Assembly (NCBI GenBank): GCA_903938815.1
Contig: CAJAES010000104.1
Location: 1 to 64,000 of the forward strand
DNA from: an uncultured beta proteobacterium
Lineage (GTDB): Bacteria > Pseudomonadota > Gammaproteobacteria > Burkholderiales > Burkholderiaceae_C
Length of the DNA stretch: 64,000 bases
Direction: 5' to 3'
Shown: piece by piece, positions 36,329 through 45,485 of the stretch
Layout: each line of letters begins with the position of its first letter
Position numbering within the stretch: position 1 is the stretch's first letter
Program-made: the position numbers and the translations under genes
Notes under the pieces: model-generated
What the model saw: only the letters and a program-made list of their open reading frames with translations
Database searches by the model: none
Told to the model about the DNA's origin: nothing

Positions 36329-36580
36329 TCAACCCCCGGTCACGGGCGGAAAGAAGGCGACTTCGGCGCCTACCTCGATGACGGCGGAATCGTCGGCCAT
36401 GGTCTGGTTCAGCGCGCAGCGCACCGGACGCGCACCGCCCAGCATCTCCGCATGGCGGCCTCCGCGCTGCACGAGGTGCTCGCGCAGCCCGCCGACCGTC
36501 AGGCCGGACGGGAGATCGCACTCTTCGGAGGCGCCCAGGGCCTCGCGCAGGGAGGCGAAGTAACGGATGCGGATCTTCAT
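36329..36580 (-). CDS. moaD: Molybdopterin synthase sulfur carrier subunit
   Basis: An 83-aa ubiquitin-like protein ending in the required Gly-Gly (FFPPVTGG), the site that is thiocarboxylated to carry sulfur to MoaE. It begins MKIRIRYFASLREALG, the usual MoaD start. It overlaps the moeA stop by 4 bp and its own stop directly abuts the moaE start. Confidence 0.95.
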   Translation of the reverse strand: MKIRIRYFASLREALGASEECDLPSGLTVGGLREHLVQRGGRHAEMLGGARPVRCALNQTMADDSAVIEVGAEVAFFPPVTGG

Positions 36581-37827
36581 CGCGTGATCAGGCTGTCGAG
36601 GGGCAGGAAGCGTACCGTGTCGCCGCGCGCGATGGCCTGGGAGGCGGGGTTGTCCACCAGGCCGTCGGCCCAGACCGTGGAGGTCAGCACGCCGGAACTC
36701 TGGTTGGGGAACAGGTCGAGGCCGCCCGCGGCGTTGAGCCTGACACGCAGGAACTCGCGGCGGCGGTCGGGCCTGGGCCAGTCGAAATTGGCGCGCAGCG
36801 CCAGCGGCGCCGGCCCGGAACCTTCGGCGCCCTGCAGGACGCGCAGCACGGGCGCCACCGCCAGCAGGAAGGTCACGAAGCTGGACACCGGGTTGCCCGG
36901 CAGGCCCATGAAGAGCGCCTGCCCCACGCGCCCGAAGGCCAGCGGCTTGCCGGGCTTCATCGCGATCTGCCAGAGGTCGAGTTCGCCTTCGGCCAGCACG
37001 GCAGGCCTGAGGTGGTCTTCCTCGCCGACCGAGACACCGCCGGAGGTGAGGATCAGGTCGCTGCCCTCGGCGGCGCGGCGGAGCGCCTCGCGGGTGGCGT
37101 CGAGGCGGTCGGGCACGATGCCGAGATCCAGCACCTCGCAACCGGCGGCCTGCAGGAGGCCGCGCAGCATGAAGCGGTTGGAGTTGTAGATGGCGCCGGG
37201 CTTGAGCGGCTCGCCGGGCATCACGAGTTCGTCGCCGGTGGAGAACACGGCCACGCGCGGTCGGCGCAGCACGGTCAGGGTCGCGGCGCCCACGGAAGCC
37301 GCGAGGCCCAGGGCCTGCGGCGTCAGGCGCGCTCCGGCACGCAGCACGATGTCGCCCCGGGACACGTCCTCGCCGCGTCGGCGCACCCATTGCCCGGCGG
37401 CCGGCACGACGTTCACCTGCACGGCGCCCAGCCCGTCGCCGACCACGGCTTCGCACTGCTCCTGCATCACCACGGCATCGGCACCTGGCGGCACCTGCGC
37501 GCCGGTGAAGATGCGCGCCGCGGTGCCGGGCTGCAGCGGCTGCCCCACCACGCCGGCCGGGATGCGCTGGCTGACGGGCAGCCGTGCGCCGGCCACGGCG
37601 ACATCGGCGGCGCGCAGCGCGTAGCCGTCCATCGAGGTGTTGTCGGCGGGCGGCACGTCGAGCAGCGAGCGCACCTCGAGGGCCAGCACCCGGCCCAGGG
37701 CGTCGAAGGTCGACACGTCTTCGGTCTGCGTGAGGCGGTGCGCGTGCGCGCCAGCCGACAGGCGCGCCAGGGCCTCGTCCAGACTCAGCAGCGGCGCACG
37801 CGGTTCAGCCACAGTGCGCCTCGACAT
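36577..37827 (-). CDS. moeA: Molybdopterin molybdenumtransferase
   Basis: A 416-aa protein that inserts molybdate into adenylylated molybdopterin. Features are PPADNTSMDGYALRAADV (~59-76), RIFTGAQVPPGADAVVMQE (~104-122), VAVFSTGDELVMPGE (~191), YNSNRFML, ILTSGGVSVGEEDH (~262-275) and FGLPGNPVSSFV-like MGLPGNPVSSFV (~312). Start ATG 37827 lies inside the end of thrC (23-bp overlap). The molybdenum genes moaA (49064) and moaE-moaD-moeA are thus split between two loci. Confidence 0.96.
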   Translation of the reverse strand: MSRRTVAEPRAPLLSLDEALARLSAGAHAHRLTQTEDVSTFDALGRVLALEVRSLLDVPPADNTSMDGYALRAADVAVAGARLPVSQRIPAGVVGQPLQPGTAARIFTGAQVPPGADAVVMQEQCEAVVGDGLGAVQVNVVPAAGQWVRRRGEDVSRGDIVLRAGARLTPQALGLAASVGAATLTVLRRPRVAVFSTGDELVMPGEPLKPGAIYNSNRFMLRGLLQAAGCEVLDLGIVPDRLDATREALRRAAEGSDLILTSGGVSVGEEDHLRPAVLAEGELDLWQIAMKPGKPLAFGRVGQALFMGLPGNPVSSFVTFLLAVAPVLRVLQGAEGSGPAPLALRANFDWPRPDRRREFLRVRLNAAGGLDLFPNQSSGVLTSTVWADGLVDNPASQAIARGDTVRFLPLDSLITR

Positions 37828-39210
37828 AGGCCTTCACCTTCGCCGTGTCGGGCGGCATCAGCGTGAAGCGCTTGGGCAGGGCCTCGATGCCCTCGAGGGC
37901 CGCAGGCCGCTCGGGCTCGCGGCCCAGCGCCTCGCGGATGGTCTCGGCGAACTTGGCGGGCAGCGCGGTCTCCAGCACGATCATCGGCACGCCCGGCTGC
38001 AGATGCTCGCGCGCCACCTTCAGGCCGTCGGCCGTGTGGGTGTCGAGCATGGTCCCGCAACGCTGCCAGGCATCGCGGATGGTGGCCAGGCGGTCGGCGT
38101 GCGTGCTGCGGCCCGAGACGAAGCCATAGGACGCCGCCCGCGCGAAGTCCTCGGGCGGCAGCGTGAAGCCGCCTTCCTTCGCGATGGCCGGGCCGAACAA
38201 GGCCGCGATGCGGGCGCCGTCGCGGCCGAGCAGGTCGAACACGAAGCGCTCGAAGTTGCTGGCCTTGCTGATGTCCATCGACGGGCTGGAGGTCTCGTGC
38301 GTCTCGGCCGTGGCGCGCACGCGGTAGGTGCCGGTGCGGAAGAACTCGTCGAGCACGTCGTTCTCGTTCGTGGCCACCACCAGCTGCGCGATCGGCAGGC
38401 CCATCATGCGCGCCACATGGCCGGCGCAGACGTTGCCGAAGTTGCCCGAAGGCACCGCGAAGCTGACCTTCTGGTCGTTGGCGCAGGTGGCCTGGAAGTA
38501 CCCGGCGAAGTAGTACACCACCTGGGCCAGCAGCCGCGCCCAGTTGATCGAGTTGACGGTGCCGATCTTGTGCCGGCGCTTGAACTCGAGGTCGTTGCTG
38601 ACGGCCTTGACGATGTCCTGGCAGTCGTCGAACACGCCTTCGACGGTGATGTTGTGGATGTTCTCGTCCTGCAGGCTGAACATCTGCGCCTGCTGGAAGG
38701 CGCTCATGCGGCCGTGCGGGCTGAGCATGAAGACGCGCACGCCCTGCTTGCCGCGCATGGCGTACTCGGCGGCGCTGCCGGTATCGCCGCTGGTGGCGCC
38801 CAGGATGTTGAGCTGCTCGCCGCGCCGGGCCAGTTCGTACTCGAACAGGTTGCCCAGCAGCTGCATGGCCATGTCCTTGAAGGCCAGCGTCGGGCCGTTG
38901 GACAGGGCCTCGATCCAGACGCCGTCCTCCAGGCGCCGCAGCGGGACGATGGCCGCGCTGCCGAACACCGCCTCGGTGTAGGTGGCCTGCACCAGGCGCT
39001 TCAGGTCGGCGGCCGGGATGTCGTCGATGTAGAGCGACAGGATCTCGAACGCCAGGTCGGCATACGACAGGCCGCGCCAGCGCGCGAGCGTGGCGTCATC
39101 GACCTTGGGGTAGTGCGTGGGCAGGTACAGCCCGCCGTCGGGGGCCAGGCCTTCGAGCAGGATGTCGGAGAAGCCGCGAGGCGTGGCGTCGCCGCGGGTG
39201 CTCAGGTACT

Positions 39211-39214
<4 letters not shown>
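37805..39214 (-). CDS. thrC: Threonine synthase
   Basis: A 469-aa PLP enzyme making threonine from O-phosphohomoserine. It starts KYLSTRGDATPRGFSDILLEGLAPDGGLY, typical of the long bacterial form. The PLP Lys is in TLAFKDMAMQLLG (~110-122), with GATSGDTGSAAEYA (~145-158) and SGNFGNVCAGHVA (~249-261). The start codon is TTG (39214), overlapping the hom stop as TTGA and preceded by GAGGAA; no suitable ATG lies nearby. It sits between hom and moeA in one coupled operon. Confidence 0.96.
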
Positions 39215-40517
<1,303 letters not shown>

Positions 40518-40521
<4 letters not shown>

Positions 40522-41744
40522 ACGGAGTGACGCTTTCGGTAATTCGAGAGAAATCGTTCGATGCGGCCGATGGCTTCGGTCAGATCGTCGACGTTGGGCA
40601 GGAAGACGAGACGGAAATGGTCGGGCGTGGGCCAGTTGAAGCCCGTGCCCTGCACGATCAGGACCTTCTCCTCGGCCAGCAGTTCGTAGGCGAACTGCTG
40701 GTCGTCCGCGATCGGGTACATCTTCGGGTCGAGGCGCGGGAACATGTACAGCGCCGCCTTCGGCTTGACCACGCTGACGCCGGGAATGGCGCTCAGCAAC
40801 TCGTAGGCGCGGTCGCGCTGGCGGCACAGCCGGCCCGTGGGCGCGACCAGGTCCTTGATGCTCTGGTAGCCGCCCAGCGCGGTCTGGATCGCGAGCTGCC
40901 CGGGGGTGTTGGCACACAGGCGCATCGAGGCCAGCATGTTCAGCCCCTCGATGTAGTCCCTGGCGTGGCGCTTGTCGCCCGACACGATCATCCAACCGGC
41001 GCGGTAGCCGCAGGAGCGGTAGTTCTTGCTCAGGCCGTTGAAGGTGACCGTCAGCACGTCGTCCGAGAGCGCTGCCAGGCTGGTGTGCGTCTCGCCGTCG
41101 TAGAGGGTCTTGTCGTAGATCTCGTCGGCGAAGACGATGAGCTGGTGCTGGCGGGCGATCTCGACGATCTCGCGCAGGAGTTCGGGCGGGTACAGCGCGC
41201 CGGTGGGGTTGTTCGGGTTGATGACGACGATGCCGCGCGTGCGCGGCGTGATCTTGCGGCGGATGTCGTCCAGGTCGGGGAGCCATCCGCTGCCTTCGTC
41301 GCAGAGGTAGTGCACCGGGGTGCCGCCGGAAAGCGAGACAGCTGCCGTCCAGAGCGGGTAGTCGGGCGCGGGCACGAGGATCTGGTCGCCGTCGTCGAGC
41401 AGCGCATTGAGCGCCATCACGATGAGTTCCGACGCGCCGTTACCGAGGTAGACGTCGTCTACCGTGACGCCCGCGATGCCCTTTTCCTGCGAGTAGTGCA
41501 CCACCGACTTGCGCGGCGCGAACAGGCCCTTGCTGTCGGTGTAGCCCGCCGCGGACGGCAGGTTGCGGATCATGTCCTGCACGATCTCGTCGGGCGGCTC
41601 GAGCCCGAACACGGCGAGGTTGCCGATGTTGAGCTTGATGATCTTGTGGCCTTCTTCCTCCATCTGGCGGGCCTTGTCCAGGACCGGGCCGCGGATGTCG
41701 TAGCAGACGTTGGCGAGCTTGCTGGATTTGACGATGGGCTTCAT
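40518..41744 (-). CDS. alaA: Alanine transaminase-type aminotransferase
   Basis: A 408-aa fold-type I PLP aminotransferase with extensive resemblance to E. coli AlaA: SSKLANVCYDIRGPVLDKA at the N-terminus, LNIGNLAVFGLEPPDEI, PAPDYPLWTAAVSLSGG (~127), INPNNPTGALY (~175), VFADEIYDKTLYDG (~202) and the PLP Lys in FNGLSKNYRSCGYRAGWM (~237). It would make alanine from pyruvate and glutamate. It is first in the alaA-hom-thrC-moeA-moaD-moaE operon. It is divergent from the Mth938-like gene. Confidence 0.9.
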
Positions 41745-41785
41745 GGCTCGGGGGGTAAGGCAGGCGAAACTAGAATTATCGCTGT

Positions 41786-42169
41786 ATGAAGTTCGAGCCC
41801 GATACGCTAAGCGGCGTCAATGTCCTCTCCCGCCACGAGCCGGGCCGTGTCTGGGTGAACGGCACCGCCTGGACGCGCAGCGTGGTCGTGCCCGCCCGCG
41901 GCACCGTCACGGCCTGGGAGCCCGGAAGTTTCAGCGCGCTGCAGGCCGCCCACTTCGACGCACTGGCCGTGCACGGGCCTGCGGTGGTGATCTTCGGCAG
42001 CGGCTCCCGGCTGCGCTTTCCGCCCGCCGCGTTGCTGCGCGGGCTGATGGAAAGGCGCATCGGAATCGAGACCATGGATGTCGCTGCGGCGTGCCGCACG
42101 TACAACGTTCTGGCGGCCGAAGGACGTGCTGTCGTGGCCGCGTTGCTGCTCGAAGTCGGGCCGGCTTGA
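41786..42169 (+). CDS. Mth938-like domain protein
   Basis: A 127-aa single-domain protein of the Mth938/NDUFAF3 (DUF498) family. Recognisable parts are VNGTAWTRSVVVPARGTVTAW (~24-44), VVIFGSGSRLRFP (~66-78) and IGIETMDVAAACRTYNVLAAEGRAVVAALL (~92-121). The eukaryotic relative is a complex I assembly factor; the bacterial role is not established. A TAGAAT -10-like box lies 11 bp before the start. Confidence 0.85.
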   Translation: MKFEPDTLSGVNVLSRHEPGRVWVNGTAWTRSVVVPARGTVTAWEPGSFSALQAAHFDALAVHGPAVVIFGSGSRLRFPPAALLRGLMERRIGIETMDVAAACRTYNVLAAEGRAVVAALLLEVGPA

Positions 42170-42220
42170 CAGTGGATTTATAATGTTGGATTAAGCCCAA
42201 CGCGGCGCACGCCCAAACTC

Positions 42221-42700
42221 ATGGTCATGACCCCAGTTGTCAACAAAGCCCTTCCCGACTTTGAAGCGCAAGCCACCAATGGCATGACCTTCACGCCGCA
42301 ATCCTGCGTCGGCAAGGCAGTGGTTCTGTACTTCTACCCGAAGGACGCCACACCCGGTTGTACCACCGAGGCGATGCAGTTCAGAGACAGACACAAGGAC
42401 TTCCTCAAGGCCGGCGCGGTGATCTTTGGCGTATCGCGCGACAACATGGCGTCGCACGAGAAGTTCAAGGCCAACCTCGAGTTGCCCTTCGAACTCATCG
42501 CGGACACGGAAGAAAAGCTCTGCCACATGTTCGGCGTGGTCAAGAACAAGATCATGTACGGCAAGAAGGTGAAGGGCATCGAGCGCAGCACCTTCCTGAT
42601 CGACACCGACGGCATCATGCGCGCCGAGTGGCGCGGCATCAAGGTGGCTGGGCACGTCGATGAAGTTCTCAAGGCCGTCAAGGACCTGAAGAAAGCCTGA
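42221..42700 (+). CDS. bcp: Peroxiredoxin, Bcp/PrxQ type
   Basis: A 159-aa thiol peroxidase. The active site FYPKDATPGCTTEAMQFRD places the peroxidatic Cys at 47. The resolving Cys found five residues later in E. coli Bcp is absent here (Met52), so it may work as a 1-Cys enzyme or use another residue (Cys103 is the only later one seen). VIFGVSRDN and KGIERSTFLID are also typical. A perfect TATAAT lies at 42179-42184, upstream of the start. Confidence 0.9.
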   Translation: MVMTPVVNKALPDFEAQATNGMTFTPQSCVGKAVVLYFYPKDATPGCTTEAMQFRDRHKDFLKAGAVIFGVSRDNMASHEKFKANLELPFELIADTEEKLCHMFGVVKNKIMYGKKVKGIERSTFLIDTDGIMRAEWRGIKVAGHVDEVLKAVKDLKKA

Positions 42701-42762
42701 CACACGGCATCCGGCATAATGAATTCATGCCCGTGAGCCGATCAGCACCGCGCAGCACCCCG

Positions 42763-42797
42763 AAAGCCGCACAGACGTCTGTGCGGCTTTTTTGTTT
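42763..42797 (+). terminator. Rho-independent terminator after bcp
   Basis: A perfect 28-base palindrome: the arm AAAGCCGCACAGAC (42763-42776) is followed directly by its complement (42777-42790), then a run of T (42788-42793, continuing with GTTTTT). It lies 63 bp after the bcp stop and 29 bp before phoH, so it ends bcp and could also act as an attenuator for phoH. Confidence 0.85.
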
Positions 42798-42825
42798 TTC
42801 GATCCAGACGGAGTGATCCGCCCCC

Positions 42826-44544
42826 ATGCCCCTTCCCAAGCCGCCCGCCCGCAAGGCAGACCTCCTTTCCGCCACCGAATTCGAAGCGAAGGCCGCGACG
42901 AAGGCAGAACGCCGTAGCGCACCGACCCGGGAGCCGCGTGCCAGCGCCGCGGCTGCCCCGGTAGCGGCCCAGCAGGCCAAGCCCGCCAGCGTGACCGCCG
43001 CCGCGCAAGTTGCGGCACCGGTCGCCGCAGCGGTTGCCGCTCCCACGCGAGCGGCCGCGCCCCCAGTGGCACCCCGTGCCCCGGTAGCCGCCGCCGCACC
43101 TGCGCCACAGGCACCGGCGCAACCGCAGTCGCGCTCGCGAAAGCCGCGCAACGGCGGGCCGGCCAAGCTGTTCGTGCTGGACACGAACGTGCTGATGCAC
43201 GACCCGATGAGCCTGTTCCGCTTCGAGGAGCACGACGTCTTCCTGCCGATGATCACGCTGGAAGAACTCGACGGCCACAAGAAGGGCATGAGCGAAGTGG
43301 CGCGCAATGCGCGCCAGGTGAGCCGCGAACTCGACGCGCTGGCCACGGAAGGCAGCCTGGACCCGAAGTCCGGCATCCCGCTGGCCAAGACCGGCCATCG
43401 CGAAGCGGGCGGCAAGCTGTTCTTCCAGACCATGCTGCTGGAATACAAGCTGCCCGCCGGCCTGCCGCAGGGCAAGGCAGACAACCAGATCCTGGGCGTG
43501 GTGCAGAGCCTGCGCGAGCAGAACCTGGGGCGTGACGTGGTCCTGGTGTCCAAGGACATCAACATGCGGGTCAAGGCTCGCGCGCTGGGCCTGCCGGCCG
43601 AGGACTACTTCAACGACAAGACGCTGGAAGACGGCGACCTGATGTACACCGGCGTGCTTCCGCTGCCGGCGGACTTCTGGGAGCGCCACGGCAAGACCAT
43701 GGAAAGCTGGCAGCAGGGCGGCCACACCTTCTACCGCATCAGCGGCCCGCTTGTGCCCGCGCTGCTCATCAACCAGTTCGTCTACCTCGAGACCCCGGGG
43801 GCCGCCCCGCTGTATGCGCGCGTGGCCGAGATCACCGGCAAGACTGCGGTGCTGAAGACGCTGCGCGAGTACACCCACGCCAAGAACGCCGTCTGGGGCG
43901 TGACCGCGCGCAACCGCGAACAGAACTTCGCACTGAACCTGCTGATGGACCCGGAGTGCGACTTCGTCACGCTGGCCGGCACGGCCGGCACCGGCAAGAC
44001 GCTGATGACGCTGGCCGCAGGCCTGAGCCAGGTGCTGGACGAGCGCCGCTACAGCGAGATCATCGTCACCCGCGTCACGGTGCCCGTGGGCGAGGACATC
44101 GGCTTCCTGCCCGGCGACGAGCAGGAGAAGATGGGCCCCTGGATGGGCGCGCTCGACGACAACCTCGTGGTGCTGGCGCGCAGCGACAGCGGCGCCGGCG
44201 AGTGGGGCCGCGCGGCCACCAACGACCTGGTGCGTGCCAAGATCAAGATCAAGAGCCTGAACTTCATGCGCGGGCGCACGTTCCTGAACAAGTACGTGCT
44301 GATCGACGAGGCGCAGAACCTGACGCCCAAGCAGATGAAGACGCTGATCACCCGGGCCGGGCCGGGCACGCAGATCGTCTGCCTGGGCAACCTCGCGCAG
44401 ATCGACACGCCCTACCTGACCGAGGGGAGTTCAGGCCTGACCTATGCCGTCGACCGCTTCAAGGGCTGGCCTCACGGTGGCCATGTGACGCTGGCGCGCG
44501 GCGAACGCTCGCGCCTCGCGGACTACGCGAGCGACGTGCTCTGA
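42826..44544 (+). CDS. PhoH-family ATPase with PIN domain (YlaK-like)
   Basis: A 572-aa protein. An Ala/Pro-rich disordered N-terminus (~1-110) precedes a PIN ribonuclease domain (~113-250: KLFVLDTNVLMHDPMSLFRF with the first acidic residues, then MITLEELDGHKKG). The C-terminal PhoH ATPase domain has Walker A GTAGTGKT (~385-392), Walker B YVLIDEAQNLTPKQMKTLITR (~487) and CLGNLAQIDTPYL. PIN-PhoH fusions are predicted RNA helicase/nucleases. The Ala-rich leader is unusually long. It lies downstream of the bcp terminator with a GGAG 13 bases from its ATG. Confidence 0.92.
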   Translation: MPLPKPPARKADLLSATEFEAKAATKAERRSAPTREPRASAAAAPVAAQQAKPASVTAAAQVAAPVAAAVAAPTRAAAPPVAPRAPVAAAAPAPQAPAQPQSRSRKPRNGGPAKLFVLDTNVLMHDPMSLFRFEEHDVFLPMITLEELDGHKKGMSEVARNARQVSRELDALATEGSLDPKSGIPLAKTGHREAGGKLFFQTMLLEYKLPAGLPQGKADNQILGVVQSLREQNLGRDVVLVSKDINMRVKARALGLPAEDYFNDKTLEDGDLMYTGVLPLPADFWERHGKTMESWQQGGHTFYRISGPLVPALLINQFVYLETPGAAPLYARVAEITGKTAVLKTLREYTHAKNAVWGVTARNREQNFALNLLMDPECDFVTLAGTAGTGKTLMTLAAGLSQVLDERRYSEIIVTRVTVPVGEDIGFLPGDEQEKMGPWMGALDDNLVVLARSDSGAGEWGRAATNDLVRAKIKIKSLNFMRGRTFLNKYVLIDEAQNLTPKQMKTLITRAGPGTQIVCLGNLAQIDTPYLTEGSSGLTYAVDRFKGWPHGGHVTLARGERSRLADYASDVL

Positions 44545-44547
44545 CGC

Positions 44548-45393
44548 TCAGCCATCCTCCCGCACACGCAGGAAGCTGGCGAAGCGCGGCAGCCCGGATT
44601 CAGTGACCCCGCGATAGGTGTAGGTGACCACGCTGCCCGGCAGCGGGGGCCGCTCTCGCTGGGCGTCACTGAAGCCCGTGCCCAGCAGGAAACGCCGGCC
44701 GTCCGGCGCACGCACTCGCAACGCTCCCAGCCGCCCCGCGTGCCTGCCCTGCCCTGGCTCGTGCGCTTCCACGACGGCCTCGGCGTCCTGCACCGGCTTG
44801 AGCTTGACCAGCGCGTCGCTGCGGCCCGCCACGCGCAGTGCGTCGGCCCGGTGCAGCATCAGGCCCTCGCCGCCCTCCCGCACCACGGCGGCTAGCCTGT
44901 GCCGCAAGGCCGCGGCATCGGGCAACTCGAACTGCTCCACGGCCTCCAGCGCCGGCCATGCGGCCTGCTGCACGATGTGCCGCAGCAGCGCCGCCCGCCG
45001 CAGGAAGGGGCCGGAGGCCTCGGGAAGATCGAAGACCTGGTAGCGCACCTCGCGCCACGCATCGTCCGAGGGTTGCTCGCGCCGCACGGTGCCCGAGAGT
45101 TGCTCGAAGCGCCCTCGCCCGCCCCAGAGTTCGCCGTCGAGCGGCACCTGCGGCAGGGCCGCCGTGAACCATGCCGGCGCCGTGATGGCGCGGCCGCTGC
45201 GAAAGCGCAGGCGTTCACCATCCCAGAGCGCGCGCACGCCGTCGAGCTTCTCGCTGACGAGCCAGCCGCGCGGGTCCATGTCGGGACGGGCGTCACGCGC
45301 CAGCAGCACCGGTACAGGCGCCCCGATGACCGGCATGGGGGACCAGCCCGCAGCGGCGAGGCTGCCAAGGAACAGGCGACGTGTGGGGCTCAT
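44548..45393 (-). CDS. Secreted ATP-dependent DNA ligase (LigE-like)
   Basis: A 281-aa minimal ATP-dependent DNA ligase. An N-terminal signal-like segment (MSPTRRLFLGSLAAAGWSPM, twin-Arg-like TRRLFLG) precedes motif I SEKLDGVRALW with the adenylated Lys49. Further motifs are LDGELWGG (~86), VRYQVFDLPE (~117), EGLMLHR (~175) and LVKLKPVQDAEAVV (~197). An OB-fold follows. This is the size and layout of periplasmic Lig E enzymes of Proteobacteria, thought to seal DNA outside the cytoplasm. No LigD partner domains are present. It is convergent with phoH (3-bp gap). Confidence 0.85.
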   Translation of the reverse strand: MSPTRRLFLGSLAAAGWSPMPVIGAPVPVLLARDARPDMDPRGWLVSEKLDGVRALWDGERLRFRSGRAITAPAWFTAALPQVPLDGELWGGRGRFEQLSGTVRREQPSDDAWREVRYQVFDLPEASGPFLRRAALLRHIVQQAAWPALEAVEQFELPDAAALRHRLAAVVREGGEGLMLHRADALRVAGRSDALVKLKPVQDAEAVVEAHEPGQGRHAGRLGALRVRAPDGRRFLLGTGFSDAQRERPPLPGSVVTYTYRGVTESGLPRFASFLRVREDG

Positions 45394-45438
45394 GTGCGGC
45401 TTCCGTGATTCGGGAAGCCGCAGTGTCGGCAGGCACCA

Positions 45439-45481
45439 GCCCGGGCGCCATCGCCCGGGCGGATTCCCCCGCCCGGGGGAA
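45439..45481. terminator. Two adjacent GC hairpins
   Basis: GCCCGGGCG-ccat-CGCCCGGGC (45439-45460, 9-bp perfect stem) is followed by TTCCCCC-gccc-GGGGGAA (45464-45481, 7-bp stem). They lie just after the prpE stop and upstream of the ligase gene on the minus strand. The second is followed by CCCC, not T, so factor-independent termination is unsure. Confidence 0.5.
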
Positions 45482-45485
45482 CCCC

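Noticed and set aside
42166-42184. TTGACA plus TATAAT as a complete promoter for bcp
   Set aside because: The two boxes are only 7 bp apart, too close for sigma-70; only the TATAAT is kept as a -10 candidate.
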